Positions 23,818 to 32,685 of a stretch of 34,790 bases of DNA are shown here, piece by piece. Below the pieces are notes generated by a model, which was not told the DNA's origin, searched no databases, and saw only the letters and a program-made list of their open reading frames with translations. Where the stretch lies: positions 1-34,790 of the forward strand of contig RECR01000039.1 of the NCBI GenBank assembly GCA_007693955.1, given 5' to 3'. Source of the stretch: Gloeocapsa sp. DLM2.Bin57 (lineage in GTDB: Bacteria; Cyanobacteriota; Cyanobacteriia; Cyanobacteriales; Gloeocapsaceae). A program made the translations under genes and the position numbers. Numbering within the stretch: position 1 is the first letter of the stretch; every line of letters starts with the position of its first letter.

Positions 23818-24864
23818 ATGGCAACGATTTTAGCAGTAGAAACGAGTTGTGATGAAACTGCGGTAGCAATTGTAAAAAATCGTTATATTTGCAGTAACGT
23901 AGTAGCGTCACAAATTTCTTTACACGGGAGTTATGGAGGGGTAGTCCCAGAAATAGCCTCTCGTCAACATTTAGTCACGATTAATGCTCTCTTGGCTAAA
24001 GCTTTAGCCGATGCTGAGTTAAATTGGCATGACATAGACGCGATCGCCGCTACCTGTGCTCCAGGTTTAGTAGGTGCTTTACTCGTAGGCTTAAGTACAG
24101 CTAAAACCTTAGCGATCGTCCGAGATAAACCCTTTTTAGGCGTACACCATCTCGAAGGTCATATTTACGCAAGCTATCTCAGTGAACCAGAATTACAGCC
24201 CCCCTTTTTGTGTCTATTAGTTTCAGGGGGACATACTAGCTTAATTTTGGTTAAAGATTGTGGAGAATATGAAAGTTTAGGAACAACCAGAGACGACGCA
24301 GCGGGAGAAGCTTTTGATAAAGTAGCCAGATTATTAGCCCTAGGCTACCCAGGAGGACCAGTAATCGATCGCTTAGCTAAAACAGGTAACCCAGCCGCTT
24401 TTTCTCTCCCTGAAGGGAAAATCTCTCTACCTGGTGGGGGATATCATCCCTATGACTGCAGTTTTAGTGGTTTAAAAACCGCTGTCATGCGACTAGTCAA
24501 TCAATTACGTCAAGATCATCCCGACAATCTCCCTGTGGCTGATTTAGCCGCTAGTTTTCAAGCCACAGTAGCCCGTAGCCTCACTCACAAGGCGATCGCC
24601 TGTGCTTTAGACTATGGGATTAAAAATATCGCTATTGGAGGTGGAGTCGCCGCTAACAGCGGTTTGAGAGCACATTTAACAGAAGCTGCAAGCAAACACG
24701 ACTTAAGGGTATATTTTCCCCCACTGCAATTCTGTACAGACAACGCAGCGATGATCGCTTGTGCAGCGGCTGACCATTTTGACAGGGGACATCGTTCTTC
24801 TTTGAATTTAGGGGTACAATCTCGTTTAGCGGTTACTGAGGTCATGAAATTGTATAATAGTTAA
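23818..24864 (+). CDS. tsaD: tRNA N6-threonylcarbamoyladenosine synthase subunit TsaD
   Basis: TsaD transfers the threonylcarbamoyl group from TC-AMP to A37 of ANN-decoding tRNAs with TsaB and TsaE. The ASKHA-fold 348-residue protein begins [16 protein letters not shown], and has the metal-binding H-x3-H in [12 protein letters not shown], the SGGHTSL loop, [19 protein letters not shown]-like sequence and the [12 protein letters not shown] motif. Length is standard. The cytoplasmic enzyme is essential in most bacteria. It is followed after 16-28 bases by cpcT on the same strand, probably co-transcribed. Confidence 0.97.
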   Translation: MATILAVETSCDETAVAIVKNRYICSNVVASQISLHGSYGGVVPEIASRQHLVTINALLAKALADAELNWHDIDAIAATCAPGLVGALLVGLSTAKTLAIVRDKPFLGVHHLEGHIYASYLSEPELQPPFLCLLVSGGHTSLILVKDCGEYESLGTTRDDAAGEAFDKVARLLALGYPGGPVIDRLAKTGNPAAFSLPEGKISLPGGGYHPYDCSFSGLKTAVMRLVNQLRQDHPDNLPVADLAASFQATVARSLTHKAIACALDYGIKNIAIGGGVAANSGLRAHLTEAASKHDLRVYFPPLQFCTDNAAMIACAAADHFDRGHRSSLNLGVQSRLAVTEVMKLYNS

Positions 24865-24892
24865 ACTAAAAAAATAGTTAATGTTATCTAAT

Positions 24893-25489
24893 ATGACAGA
24901 TATAGAAAAACTAGCCCGTTTAATGGCAGCAGATTTTAGTAATCAGCAACAAGCTTACGACAATCCTCCCTTTTTTGCTCATATTAGAGTCTGTATGCGT
25001 CCTTTACCCACTGAAACTTGGGGAGAAACTAGCTTATTTTTAGAACAAGCTTATGATTTTCTCCTCAACTCCCCCTATCGTTTGCGAGTACTTAAATTCA
25101 AACAAGTAGATAACGGGATCGAATTAGAAAATTACAAAGTTAAAGCAGAAGAGCAGTTTTTTGGAGCATCTCGTAACCTAGAATTATTAAAAACCCTTAC
25201 ACCAGAACACCTAGAAAAACTGCCTGGTTGCGATATGGATGTAGAGTGGACAGGTAGTGGTTTCCAAGGTAAAATTAAACCAGGAAAAGCCTGTATAGTA
25301 GAACGTAAAGGGAAAAAAACCTATCTAGATAACAGCTTTGAAATTGACGAACACAAACTGATTAGCTTCGATCGCGGTTTTGATCCTGACACAGATGAAA
25401 TGGTCTGGGGTTCGATCGCCGGACCATTCCATTTCACTAGAATTACTAGTTTTGCTGATGAAGTTCAAGTTAATTCCCTGCAGGGATAA
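24893..25489 (+). CDS. cpcT: CpcT/CpeT-family phycobilin lyase
   Basis: CpcT attaches phycocyanobilin to Cys-153 of phycocyanin beta (and phycoerythrocyanin beta); CpeT relatives act on phycoerythrin. The protein starts TDIEKLARLMAADFSNQQQA and contains PPFFAHIRVCMRPLP, FLEQAYDFLLNSPYRLRVLK, and GCDMDVEWTGSGFQGKIKPGKAC, matching the CpcT family throughout. The start is taken at ATG 24893 by comparison with family N-termini; ATG 24881 would add four residues. No good ribosome binding site is seen. No phycobiliprotein genes are in the window, so CpcT versus CpeT cannot be settled from context. I lean to CpcT. Confidence 0.88.
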   Translation: MTDIEKLARLMAADFSNQQQAYDNPPFFAHIRVCMRPLPTETWGETSLFLEQAYDFLLNSPYRLRVLKFKQVDNGIELENYKVKAEEQFFGASRNLELLKTLTPEHLEKLPGCDMDVEWTGSGFQGKIKPGKACIVERKGKKTYLDNSFEIDEHKLISFDRGFDPDTDEMVWGSIAGPFHFTRITSFADEVQVNSLQG

Positions 25490-25510
25490 TTTTTTTTGGG
25501 CTAGCAATCC

Positions 25511-25535
25511 CACGCTGACCTAATGGTATAGCGTG
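25511..25535 (+). terminator. Weak hairpin after cpcT
   Basis: CACGCT pairs with AGCGTG across a 13-base loop 22 bases after the cpcT stop; an A-rich run follows, not a U tract, so it is only a possible terminator or 3' end stem. The 173-base spacer holds nothing else. Confidence 0.35.
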
Positions 25536-25662
25536 TGGTAGTTTACTGATCTTGGTTAAAAAAAACCCTTATTGGGTGCGGATTTTAGAATTTAGATGAG
25601 CTTACCCTGGCTGTAATATGGTAAACACCACCGTTTTTTAGAGAATATTGACCATGCTATTC

Positions 25663-25971
25663 TTAATCCTCTATTTCTTCTTCAGGACTTTCAGGAACAT
25701 TCTGGTCTAAATCCAATTCTTCCCCTGGGCCAGGCGCTTCTCGCCATTCCGGTTGATTTGAGCGCTCAATGTTTAACTCTCCCTCTAATTTTTCTTCTTC
25801 AATTTGCCTTTCTTGTTCCAACTGTTCTGTTTCTTGAGGAGTTAACTCGGGTGGTTGTTGTTGATTGTTACTATCAACTTGAGATAATACATAATTACTA
25901 CTTAAATTAATAATATTAAGAAAAGTAGTCATCAGAATCACACTAGTAATTTGGTTTATTTTATTGATCAT
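25663..25971 (-). CDS. Small acidic exported protein, unrecognised
   Basis: 102 residues. A hydrophobic leader (7-30; ending VLSQ) suggests export; the rest is extremely acidic, with Glu/Gln-rich stretches (LEQERQIEEEKLEGEL) and an Asp/Glu tail with no aromatic core, so it is probably disordered or an extended helix. No family recognised. It lies 73 bases after the amidase gene on the same strand; a hairpin between them may separate transcripts. Function unknown; the acidic composition might bind cations. Confidence 0.6.
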   Translation of the reverse strand: MINKINQITSVILMTTFLNIINLSSNYVLSQVDSNNQQQPPELTPQETEQLEQERQIEEEKLEGELNIERSNQPEWREAPGPGEELDLDQNVPESPEEEIED

Positions 25972-25998
25972 AATTTATGAAGAATTAAATTTACATAA

Positions 25999-26024
25999 GG
26001 GCAAATCCTTCAGGAGAAAAGCCC
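25999..26024 (-). terminator. Possible terminator after the Ntn amidase gene
   Basis: On the minus strand GGGC pairs with GCCC with a nested TCCT/AGGA stem, followed by TTATGTAAATTT. It is imperfect, with internal loops and no pure U tract, but lies 21 bases after the amidase stop and before the acidic gene. Confidence 0.4.
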
Positions 26025-26044
26025 AAAGGCATTCGGAAGCCATT

Positions 26045-27118
26045 CTAACCATTTTTTGTACTGCTATAAGGGGTAGCTGCTAAAAACTGGAAAGGCTCAG
26101 CTACCTCAAATTTGGCGGCGGTGTTACCTGCAAATAATTCACCATTAGTTAAAGTTAGCTTTTTCACAGGGTTTCCCGCTGTAAAGTCTAAATCATCTAA
26201 ATTTACCCAAAATACATTAGGACTGCGGGTTGATTCAAAATAATAACGTCTATTTTTGTGATCAGCTACTGTGCGCCAAATAGTCGAGGAAATATTAGGC
26301 TGTCCTGGAGTAGAAATCCCTCGGGGTACAGAAGCATTGCGAATCACCGAAAAAGCCGCGGCGATCGCTTCTTGGTTATCACTGGTTTGGGTTACTGCAT
26401 TAATATAGAAAGAAGCACGTACAAAGCGATCAGCTGCTCGATTAGTCCCCGGTAACATGGTAGTACCACCAATACTCTGCCAATAGGTATTAAGTGCTAG
26501 TTGATGCTCATAGATTGGTGAATTGGTCATTACTTGATATTCACGGCTATGATGAATATTTAGCTTACCTTCCACATACTCAAGAATTGCTGAGTCTCCT
26601 GTAGCATCAGAAAGAGATAAGTGTACTGTACCAGGTTTCCCTTCTGGACTCGTGGTTGGAATTACGTAAAAAGGCTCTGTTTTTAATTCGGTTACTGCTT
26701 CTGCTACAGTAGCAAAATTATCCAGAAAATATTGTACCCATACAGAAATTGACATAGGTTTACGGGTATCATTAGGCAGTGGAGTAGGATATACTGATTC
26801 AGTTAAATAAAGCATATTTACTACTAAACCTTTTTCATTGATTCCATCTACTGTTCCGTTTTCAAAAACCGAGGAAATAACACTACCATATCTAGAGGTC
26901 CACTCTAAAGAATTAACTCCTGCTGCACCATTACGCTTCATCCCTCTAGGAAAAGCCCAGAGGTTGGTTTCCATCTCAGTTAACCAGTCCATGCTGCGTA
27001 CTGTAATTATAGTATCTTCTGATCCTAAATAAACAGCCCTGGTACAAGCATTAGCTGGTTTCCCCAAAAATATAACAACTATACAGCATAGTATGACACT
27101 AATGATTATTGTCGCCAT
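26045..27118 (-). CDS. Exported Ntn-type linear amide C-N hydrolase (choloylglycine-hydrolase family)
   Basis: 357 residues. The signal peptide 1-24 ends ANA before Cys25, so signal cleavage should expose the N-terminal nucleophile Cys needed by this family of penicillin V acylase/bile-salt hydrolase-like amidases. Supporting motifs are CTRAVYL with RSMDW, DGINEKGLVVNMLYL and the later TNSPIYEHQL (conserved Asn) and RAADRFVRASF (Arg). Cyanobacterial members have been linked to acyl-homoserine-lactone or amide cleavage, but the substrate cannot be told here. Located in periplasm or outside the cell (inference). Confidence 0.85.
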   Translation of the reverse strand: MATIIISVILCCIVVIFLGKPANACTRAVYLGSEDTIITVRSMDWLTEMETNLWAFPRGMKRNGAAGVNSLEWTSRYGSVISSVFENGTVDGINEKGLVVNMLYLTESVYPTPLPNDTRKPMSISVWVQYFLDNFATVAEAVTELKTEPFYVIPTTSPEGKPGTVHLSLSDATGDSAILEYVEGKLNIHHSREYQVMTNSPIYEHQLALNTYWQSIGGTTMLPGTNRAADRFVRASFYINAVTQTSDNQEAIAAAFSVIRNASVPRGISTPGQPNISSTIWRTVADHKNRRYYFESTRSPNVFWVNLDDLDFTAGNPVKKLTLTNGELFAGNTAAKFEVAEPFQFLAATPYSSTKNG

Positions 27119-27179
27119 TGTCTCTACTCATTCTCCTAATTACTCATAGCAATAATACCACCATCTAGAACCCGATTCT

Positions 27180-29174
27180 TTAAGTCGATCTCCTGAGACT
27201 ATATTGAAAACAAAGTAATCTAAACCATAAAGCAGGGAAACGCTTTTCTAACCAGACACGAGATTGTTTTAACCAAGGAGTAAAGCTACCGCCTAGTAGC
27301 CAATTTTTGCCTGCGTCTAGGGTAAATAACAGATAAGATAATAACCAACGCCATAAATCCCGAAAACCCGCCATCTCAACAATCCACCACAATAAGATCG
27401 GGTTCTGTTGTGCAGCTTTTAAGGCTAAACGAGTAAATGTCCACCAATCGGTTCTATCTTTAATAAAGGTATCAGCGACTTGAGGGGGTTCATCAGCGAG
27501 TAAACCAAAGAAAGTATTTAACATCGCGTTAATTCTTGCAGGTGGTAAGCTTTTACCCGTAGGAACCATCATACCTTTAGAGAATAGCCAGGTTACCGCA
27601 ACGTTACTCTGATAAGCTCTAATTAAGTCTAAATCCTTAGCACTGAGAAAGTCATGATTTAAGGCGGTATCTAGTAAAACCGTTAAACGACCCAAATTAC
27701 GTACCAATGAACCAAAACCAGTAAAAATTAACGGCGATTGTAGAGAAGCAGAATCACCAATCAATACCAGTCTATCAAAAGCAACCCGACGCTCTTGACT
27801 ACTGACGCTAAAATGTCCAGGTATATAACCAAAAGTCGGCTTTTTCCAGACCAACTTATCTAAATCACAACGTTTATACTCTGGTAAAATATTAAAGAAA
27901 TCCTCGTACATCTCTAATAAAGAACCAGGATTATCTTTATGTACTTGGTGGTAATGGAATAAATAAATAGTTAAATCCTTACCTTCACCAGGGAATAACT
28001 CCCAAATCAATTGACGTCCTCGGGAAATATCCCCATGGGAATTAAGTACATCACCATAATTACTATCCCAGACTTGGGGTTCAAAACCACTCTCAATTAC
28101 TGCACCTACCGTAGGACAAACACTATCAAAAGTGCGATCGCCGTTTAATTGCCAAGCGATCGGCGAAGCACTTCCCATCGCATCAACTAAAACTCTTCCT
28201 GTGGCTTTTTTAGTTTCTTTTGTGCCTAAATTTACTAATTCTACCAAAACCTGTTCTGAACTAGTATAAGCTTTAACAAACTCGGTTTCATCCCAAATTG
28301 TCCCTCCTGCAGCTATTAACTTTTCTCCACAAAGTTTCAGTAATTTTTCTGCATCTAGGGCTAAATTTAAAACCGTTGGTGTATGTAAAACTTTCGCTTT
28401 TAAATGGGGGGGATTATTAGCATCAAAAAACTTATTAAAACCATCTTTATATTCTCTAGCGATGAGACTTTCTACCTCTTCACTAGTCAATAAATTCAAG
28501 TCAATTAAACATTTAATTTCATCTCGGGAGATATTCCATTCTCGATTCATTTTACCAAAGGGCAACCTTTCTACCAACAGTACTCGATAACCCTTGCGCG
28601 CCATGACTGCAGCATGAATCGAACCTAGCGCACCTCCTAGGTAAATTAAATCATATTCAGGATTAGAATTAGTCTCAGCAGCATTAGCAAAAATTACCTG
28701 TTTTGGTTGAGTAGGGTTTTCTACTTGTTCTCTCCAGCGTTTCTCCCACCAATATACCCGATTCAGATAAAATTCTCCCCTAGGCATTTTTTGGAAATAT
28801 TTAACCGTTTCGGGATAATAAGGTGCTAAAGCGTCAAAAATTGACTTTTGGGCTAAATCAATTACAGGTAATTGGGGACTTTGATAGGGGAATTTTGCTC
28901 TAATTTCTTGTGTTAATTGTTTAATAACTGAACCTTCATTAGGTAATTTTTGTTGAGCATACCTAAACACCTTAAGATAGGTAGTCCGTTGCAATGACCA
29001 AACAAAGATAGATAGAACAGAGTTACTCTCTACACTAGCTGCGGATAATTCTACCAGAACTCCTGCACTGGTAGCTTTTTTTAAACCCTTAAGGGGTTGC
29101 CAAGTTTTTTGTAACCAGTTAATTACTTTTTCAGGATCTGGTGTGGGAATTTCTATATATAGTAGTTGTTTCAT
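27180..29174 (-). CDS. FAD-dependent lycopene cyclase-family protein (CruA/CruP type)
   Basis: 664 residues. The first 170 are a family-specific N-terminal region; a Rossmann FAD-binding motif follows at 175-204 (DLIYLGGALGSIHAAVMARKGYRVLLVER) in which the usual GxGxxG reads GGALGS. Later flavoprotein blocks are GRVLVDAMGSASPIAWQL and RLVLIGDSASLQSPLIFTGFGSLVRNL, which match the GDxA and GFG signatures of this cyclase family. The C-terminus has hydrophobic or amphipathic segments near 600-650. CruA makes beta- or gamma-carotene from lycopene; CruP is a paralogue connected to oxidative stress. The length favours CruA, but I cannot separate them by eye. Confidence 0.75.
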   Translation of the reverse strand: MKQLLYIEIPTPDPEKVINWLQKTWQPLKGLKKATSAGVLVELSAASVESNSVLSIFVWSLQRTTYLKVFRYAQQKLPNEGSVIKQLTQEIRAKFPYQSPQLPVIDLAQKSIFDALAPYYPETVKYFQKMPRGEFYLNRVYWWEKRWREQVENPTQPKQVIFANAAETNSNPEYDLIYLGGALGSIHAAVMARKGYRVLLVERLPFGKMNREWNISRDEIKCLIDLNLLTSEEVESLIAREYKDGFNKFFDANNPPHLKAKVLHTPTVLNLALDAEKLLKLCGEKLIAAGGTIWDETEFVKAYTSSEQVLVELVNLGTKETKKATGRVLVDAMGSASPIAWQLNGDRTFDSVCPTVGAVIESGFEPQVWDSNYGDVLNSHGDISRGRQLIWELFPGEGKDLTIYLFHYHQVHKDNPGSLLEMYEDFFNILPEYKRCDLDKLVWKKPTFGYIPGHFSVSSQERRVAFDRLVLIGDSASLQSPLIFTGFGSLVRNLGRLTVLLDTALNHDFLSAKDLDLIRAYQSNVAVTWLFSKGMMVPTGKSLPPARINAMLNTFFGLLADEPPQVADTFIKDRTDWWTFTRLALKAAQQNPILLWWIVEMAGFRDLWRWLLSYLLFTLDAGKNWLLGGSFTPWLKQSRVWLEKRFPALWFRLLCFQYSLRRST

Positions 29175-29185
29175 CTTAATTCAGT

Positions 29186-29854
29186 TTATAACTGTGGATT
29201 GCCAAAACTAACATTATCTGTGGTCATAGGTAAATAAGTTCGAGGTTTTGTGGGCAACTCTACACCTACTCTTAAACCACCAAAAGAGGTCAGTCTTTGG
29301 GGTAGAATCACTCCAGGACGATAATTACTATAGACTTGAACTGGTAATTCTACTGTGGGTTTTTGTGGTAAATTGACAGCAAACCGTACCCCTCCAAAAT
29401 TATCTATTTCCTCAGATAACAAATCTGGTACTAACTCTTGATGGTGATAATTGACTACAGGATCTAACCCCCTATTGCTCATAATCCTGTCAATGTCTAT
29501 TAACACTACTGAAGAATCTATGGGGGTAGCAGGAGAGAATCCATCAAATCGTAATCTTTGTAGAGATTGCCAAATACTCCCCCAGATATTTTGACTGTGA
29601 TTAACCACATTAGCTTGTCGAGAGATTATGGTTAAACTATCATCCTCAGTTGTCTTTAAATGCAAGACAGACTCGTCTTCTGGATTATTACCGTTGAACA
29701 AGTTTAATTCAGGTAATCCCAGAGATTGATCCTCTTGCTGGGTTACTGAACTATCTGATTCTACTATAGTAGCTGCATTGAGAGTAGATTTGCTCAATAA
29801 AGCTAAAGATAAATAAAATAATCCTACTAGGGTGATTTTAGCTGTTAACTGCAT
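29186..29854 (-). CDS. Secreted protein with repeated FGGxRxxVxLPxKP motif, unrecognised
   Basis: 222 residues with signal peptide 1-27. The C-terminal 80 residues repeat a unit: FGGVRFAVNLPQKPTVELPV and FGGLRVGVELPTKPRTYLPM, separated by about 32 residues containing GVILPQRL. The pattern FGG(V/L)R-x-x-V-x-L-P-x-K-P suggests extended beta strands. No family recognised. It starts 178 bases from the divergent pilM gene and stops 11 bases before the CruA/CruP-like gene, with which it is likely co-transcribed. Confidence 0.65.
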   Translation of the reverse strand: MQLTAKITLVGLFYLSLALLSKSTLNAATIVESDSSVTQQEDQSLGLPELNLFNGNNPEDESVLHLKTTEDDSLTIISRQANVVNHSQNIWGSIWQSLQRLRFDGFSPATPIDSSVVLIDIDRIMSNRGLDPVVNYHHQELVPDLLSEEIDNFGGVRFAVNLPQKPTVELPVQVYSNYRPGVILPQRLTSFGGLRVGVELPTKPRTYLPMTTDNVSFGNPQL

Positions 29855-29900
29855 AATCTCGGTAAATACTGATGTTTAAAATTTTAATAGTACCTATTAT

Positions 29901-29939
29901 AGAGCAATGCTCTGTTTTCTAGAGTCAAATCCTCTCTAG
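29901..29939. other. Two adjacent small hairpins in the pilM upstream region
   Basis: AGAGCAATGCTCT (29901-29913) is a 13-base palindrome, and CTAGAG pairs with CTCTAG (29919-29924 and 29934-29939) across 9 bases. They lie in the divergent spacer between the secreted repeat protein and pilM, and could be operators or leader structure. Confidence 0.35.
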
Positions 29940-29968
29940 CTAATCTAGTTAATTTTCTTTAAAACCTA

Positions 29969-29998
29969 TTGGAATATCTTAGCAAAACTAAGTAAAAT
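29969..29998 (+). promoter_or_regulatory. Possible promoter of pilMNOQ
   Basis: TTGGAA, an 18-base spacer, then TAAAAT, about 33 bases before the pilM ATG, which has AGGATG 6 bases upstream. The match is moderate and unproven. Confidence 0.35.
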
Positions 29999-30031
29999 AA
30001 ATCGCATATTTACCTTAATCTAGGATGTTAT

Positions 30032-31147
30032 ATGGTTAGCTTATTAAATAATCTGTTTAGTAAAAAAAGCCAAGGAATAGGCATAGAAATTGCTGCAGAC
30101 AAGGTCAACGTTGTCCAAATTGTCAAAAAAGGGAATCAAAATAAAGTCGGAAAATATATTAGTAAAGAAATTCCCGAAGGCTTATTTCAAGAAGGAAAGA
30201 TTACTGATTCTCCCGGACTAGCAGAATTAATCGAAGATCTACTCAGAGAGGCGAAAATTAAAGCCAAAAAAGTAGCCTGTGCCGTACCAATGCGAGAAGC
30301 GATTATCAGAATTATCCCCATACCGGCTGAATTAAGCCTCGAAGAAACTAGAGATTTAATTCTTAACCACGAAGCTGCACTATATTTACCCTATCCCCGA
30401 GAAGAGGTTGATTTAGATTATATACCTCTGATGAAATTTGTGGATGATGATGGAATCGAAAAAATTAGGGTGTTATTGGTAGCAACCAGAACAGAAGTAA
30501 CTGATGTCTATCGAGATACATTTAAACAAGCAGGTTTACAGTTAGAAGTCTTAGAAATTAACAGTTTTTCCTTAATTCGGACGATTAGAGAGCAATTAAG
30601 GCAATTTGTCGAACAAGAAGCCGCGGTATTAGTAGATATCGAATTTGACAATACGGAAATAGCGATTATTGTCGAAGGAGTACCCCAATTTTCCCGAACT
30701 GTTCCCATAGGGATATATCAACTACATACAGCTTTAGCTCAAGCGATGAATCTACCGGTAACTAGAGACATATCATTGTTACAGGATATAACGATACCCA
30801 ATACGCCTGCAGATACCCAGGGAACAGGAGCAACCCATATTAACCCAGGGATGGCGTCTTTATTAAGGGTATTAGGAGAACTCACCGAAGAATTAAGACG
30901 TTCGATTAGTTTCTATACCAATCAAGCTAACGATGTAGAAATAGCGCAAATTTTATTAACCGGACCAGGAAGCGCGATCGGTCAAATCGACGAATTTTTT
31001 ACCACTAAACTGAGTTTACCCACAACCCCCATTGACCCCATTGTAGCATTATCATTACAAATGGATCAAGAGGTAAACTCTATAGAAAAAGCAGGATTAG
31101 CAACAGTCCTCGGTTTAGGATTAAGGATGAGTGAAAAAAATGTATAA
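30032..31147 (+). CDS. pilM: Type IV pilus assembly ATPase-like protein PilM
   Basis: Cytoplasmic actin-like (FtsA-type fold) protein that binds the PilN N-terminus and links the pilus alignment complex. 371 residues; the N-terminal GIGIEIAADKVNVVQI and later AAVLVDIEFDNTEIAI, FSRTVPIG and LTGPGSAIGQIDEFF are PilM signatures. Ribosome binding site AGGAT is upstream of ATG 30032. First gene of pilMNOQ, which cyanobacteria keep without pilP. Synechocystis slr1274-slr1277 has the same order. Confidence 0.93.
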   Translation: MVSLLNNLFSKKSQGIGIEIAADKVNVVQIVKKGNQNKVGKYISKEIPEGLFQEGKITDSPGLAELIEDLLREAKIKAKKVACAVPMREAIIRIIPIPAELSLEETRDLILNHEAALYLPYPREEVDLDYIPLMKFVDDDGIEKIRVLLVATRTEVTDVYRDTFKQAGLQLEVLEINSFSLIRTIREQLRQFVEQEAAVLVDIEFDNTEIAIIVEGVPQFSRTVPIGIYQLHTALAQAMNLPVTRDISLLQDITIPNTPADTQGTGATHINPGMASLLRVLGELTEELRRSISFYTNQANDVEIAQILLTGPGSAIGQIDEFFTTKLSLPTTPIDPIVALSLQMDQEVNSIEKAGLATVLGLGLRMSEKNV

Positions 31148-31904
31148 TCTAGATATCAATTTCCTCAAAGATCGCGCTCTCCAAGCAGAAATAGCCAAGG
31201 GTACTCTCAGTAAAAAAACCCAAGGAGAAGAACAAAGTAAAGTACCCCTATACGCAGGGGGAGCTGTTTTACTAGCACTACCTTTACTCGCATTAGGTTT
31301 TCTATTTGTAACTAACCAACAAAAAGAGGAGATAGCCACAGAGATCAGAAGAATAGACGGTGAAATAGAGAAGTTAGAAGCGCAAAATAGCCAACTAGCT
31401 AGTTTAGAAACCCAATTAACACAAGCTAGAGAGAATAGACAAGCTCTAGTCAGTGTATTTAACCAAATCAAGCCCATATCGGTAATTTTACAAGATATCA
31501 GCGATCAAGCTCCCGAAGGAATTCAAATTAACACAATCCAAACTAGCCCAGGAGAAACTACAACAGGAATACCACCAGTAGTAATCAGAATAACAGGGAT
31601 TGCTAGTTCTTTTAACAAAGTGAATGATTTTCTGTTAACCTTACAACGTTCAGACTTTCTCCATAGAAACGAGACAAATATTATCGCAACCCAAGAGATA
31701 GACAATCCCAATCCCTTAGAAACCCTAGAGGGGGAAAATCAGAATAATCTCAATGTAGAATTACCACCAGTGGTGCAATTTACCATTGAGACTCAAATCA
31801 ATGATGTACCAGCTTCAGAATTACTAACTCAATTGGATAGAAAAGGAGCAAGAGGTTTAGTCACCCGCATCAACACTCTTAAAGAAAAAGGAGCGATCGA
31901 CTGA
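31140..31904 (+). CDS. pilN: Type IV pilus assembly protein PilN
   Basis: Inner-membrane pilus alignment protein. The N-terminus MYNLDINFLKDR contains the short LDINFL motif that fits into the PilM groove. A membrane segment lies at about 35-57, then a coiled coil and a periplasmic ferredoxin-like domain (IQINTIQTS, VIRITGIASSFNKVNDFLLTLQ). Start is taken at ATG 31140, overlapping the pilM stop; GTG 31131 is the alternative. Its stop overlaps pilO by one base (TGATG). Confidence 0.92.
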   Translation: MYNLDINFLKDRALQAEIAKGTLSKKTQGEEQSKVPLYAGGAVLLALPLLALGFLFVTNQQKEEIATEIRRIDGEIEKLEAQNSQLASLETQLTQARENRQALVSVFNQIKPISVILQDISDQAPEGIQINTIQTSPGETTTGIPPVVIRITGIASSFNKVNDFLLTLQRSDFLHRNETNIIATQEIDNPNPLETLEGENQNNLNVELPPVVQFTIETQINDVPASELLTQLDRKGARGLVTRINTLKEKGAID

Positions 31905-32650
31905 TGAATAGTACTGGTGAATTTAAAACAGTTGAAGGTACAGAAGGTCAAGAGAGTACCAAGAAACCCCAGATGTTTGGCATTACGATGACACCTTTAG
32001 TAGGAGGTATTTTACTAGGTTTAGTAGGCTTAGGAGCATTTTGGTATGTTTGGAGTAGCATGGTGAGTCCCGCTATGGAAAATAAACAAGAATTAGAAAC
32101 AGATAAACGACAAAAAGAAGGTCAACTTAGACAGTTAAAATCAGGAGAAGTAGAGAGAAGAATCGGAGAAACTCAAGCAGAATTAGACAGAGAATTGCAA
32201 TTAGAACCTCAAGTTTTTGCCATGTTTAGTGATGAAAACTCTCTAGATACAATGTTAATAGATTTAAACAGTTCTATTGAAGCAAATCAAGCTAAACTGG
32301 TTACCTTTCAACCCGAGGGAGAAGGATCTGTCTTGATTACAGATGGTTCTCTAGGAGAGTTAGTCAATAACCGTCTCAAACGTCAAACTAATAATGTAAC
32401 CATAGTGGGAACTTTTGAGCAAACTCAAGCAGTAATTCAAGACATCGAAAGGTTGCAACCATTACTGTTAATCAAAGACTTCCAAACTCAAGTCAGCGAA
32501 AGTCCTACCTATGTTTATAGACAAGGACAAATTTCTGTCCAAGGAGAGACTATCTTGACGACAACGTTTAAAATAGACGCTATCTTACCAGAAGATCCAG
32601 CTAATTTAGCTCAACCAGAGACAGAAGCAGAAGCAGAAGCAGCAAACTAA
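31904..32650 (+). CDS. pilO: Type IV pilus assembly protein PilO
   Basis: 248 residues: short cytoplasmic tail, one membrane span near 30-52, a coiled coil (NKQELETDKRQKEGQLRQLK), and a periplasmic domain with VTIVGTFEQTQAVIQDIERLQPLLLIKDF, the PilO fold. It pairs with PilN. It begins on the last base of pilN (TGATG). The tail is Glu/Ala rich. No pilP follows, in line with cyanobacteria. Confidence 0.9.
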   Translation: MNSTGEFKTVEGTEGQESTKKPQMFGITMTPLVGGILLGLVGLGAFWYVWSSMVSPAMENKQELETDKRQKEGQLRQLKSGEVERRIGETQAELDRELQLEPQVFAMFSDENSLDTMLIDLNSSIEANQAKLVTFQPEGEGSVLITDGSLGELVNNRLKRQTNNVTIVGTFEQTQAVIQDIERLQPLLLIKDFQTQVSESPTYVYRQGQISVQGETILTTTFKIDAILPEDPANLAQPETEAEAEAAN

Positions 32651-32685
32651 CAAAGATAACTTAAACAATTTTTGAGGAGTGAACA

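Noticed and set aside
31121-31477. 118-residue minus-strand frame over pilN
   Set aside because: Antisense shadow of a clear pilN coding region; composition follows the complementary codons.
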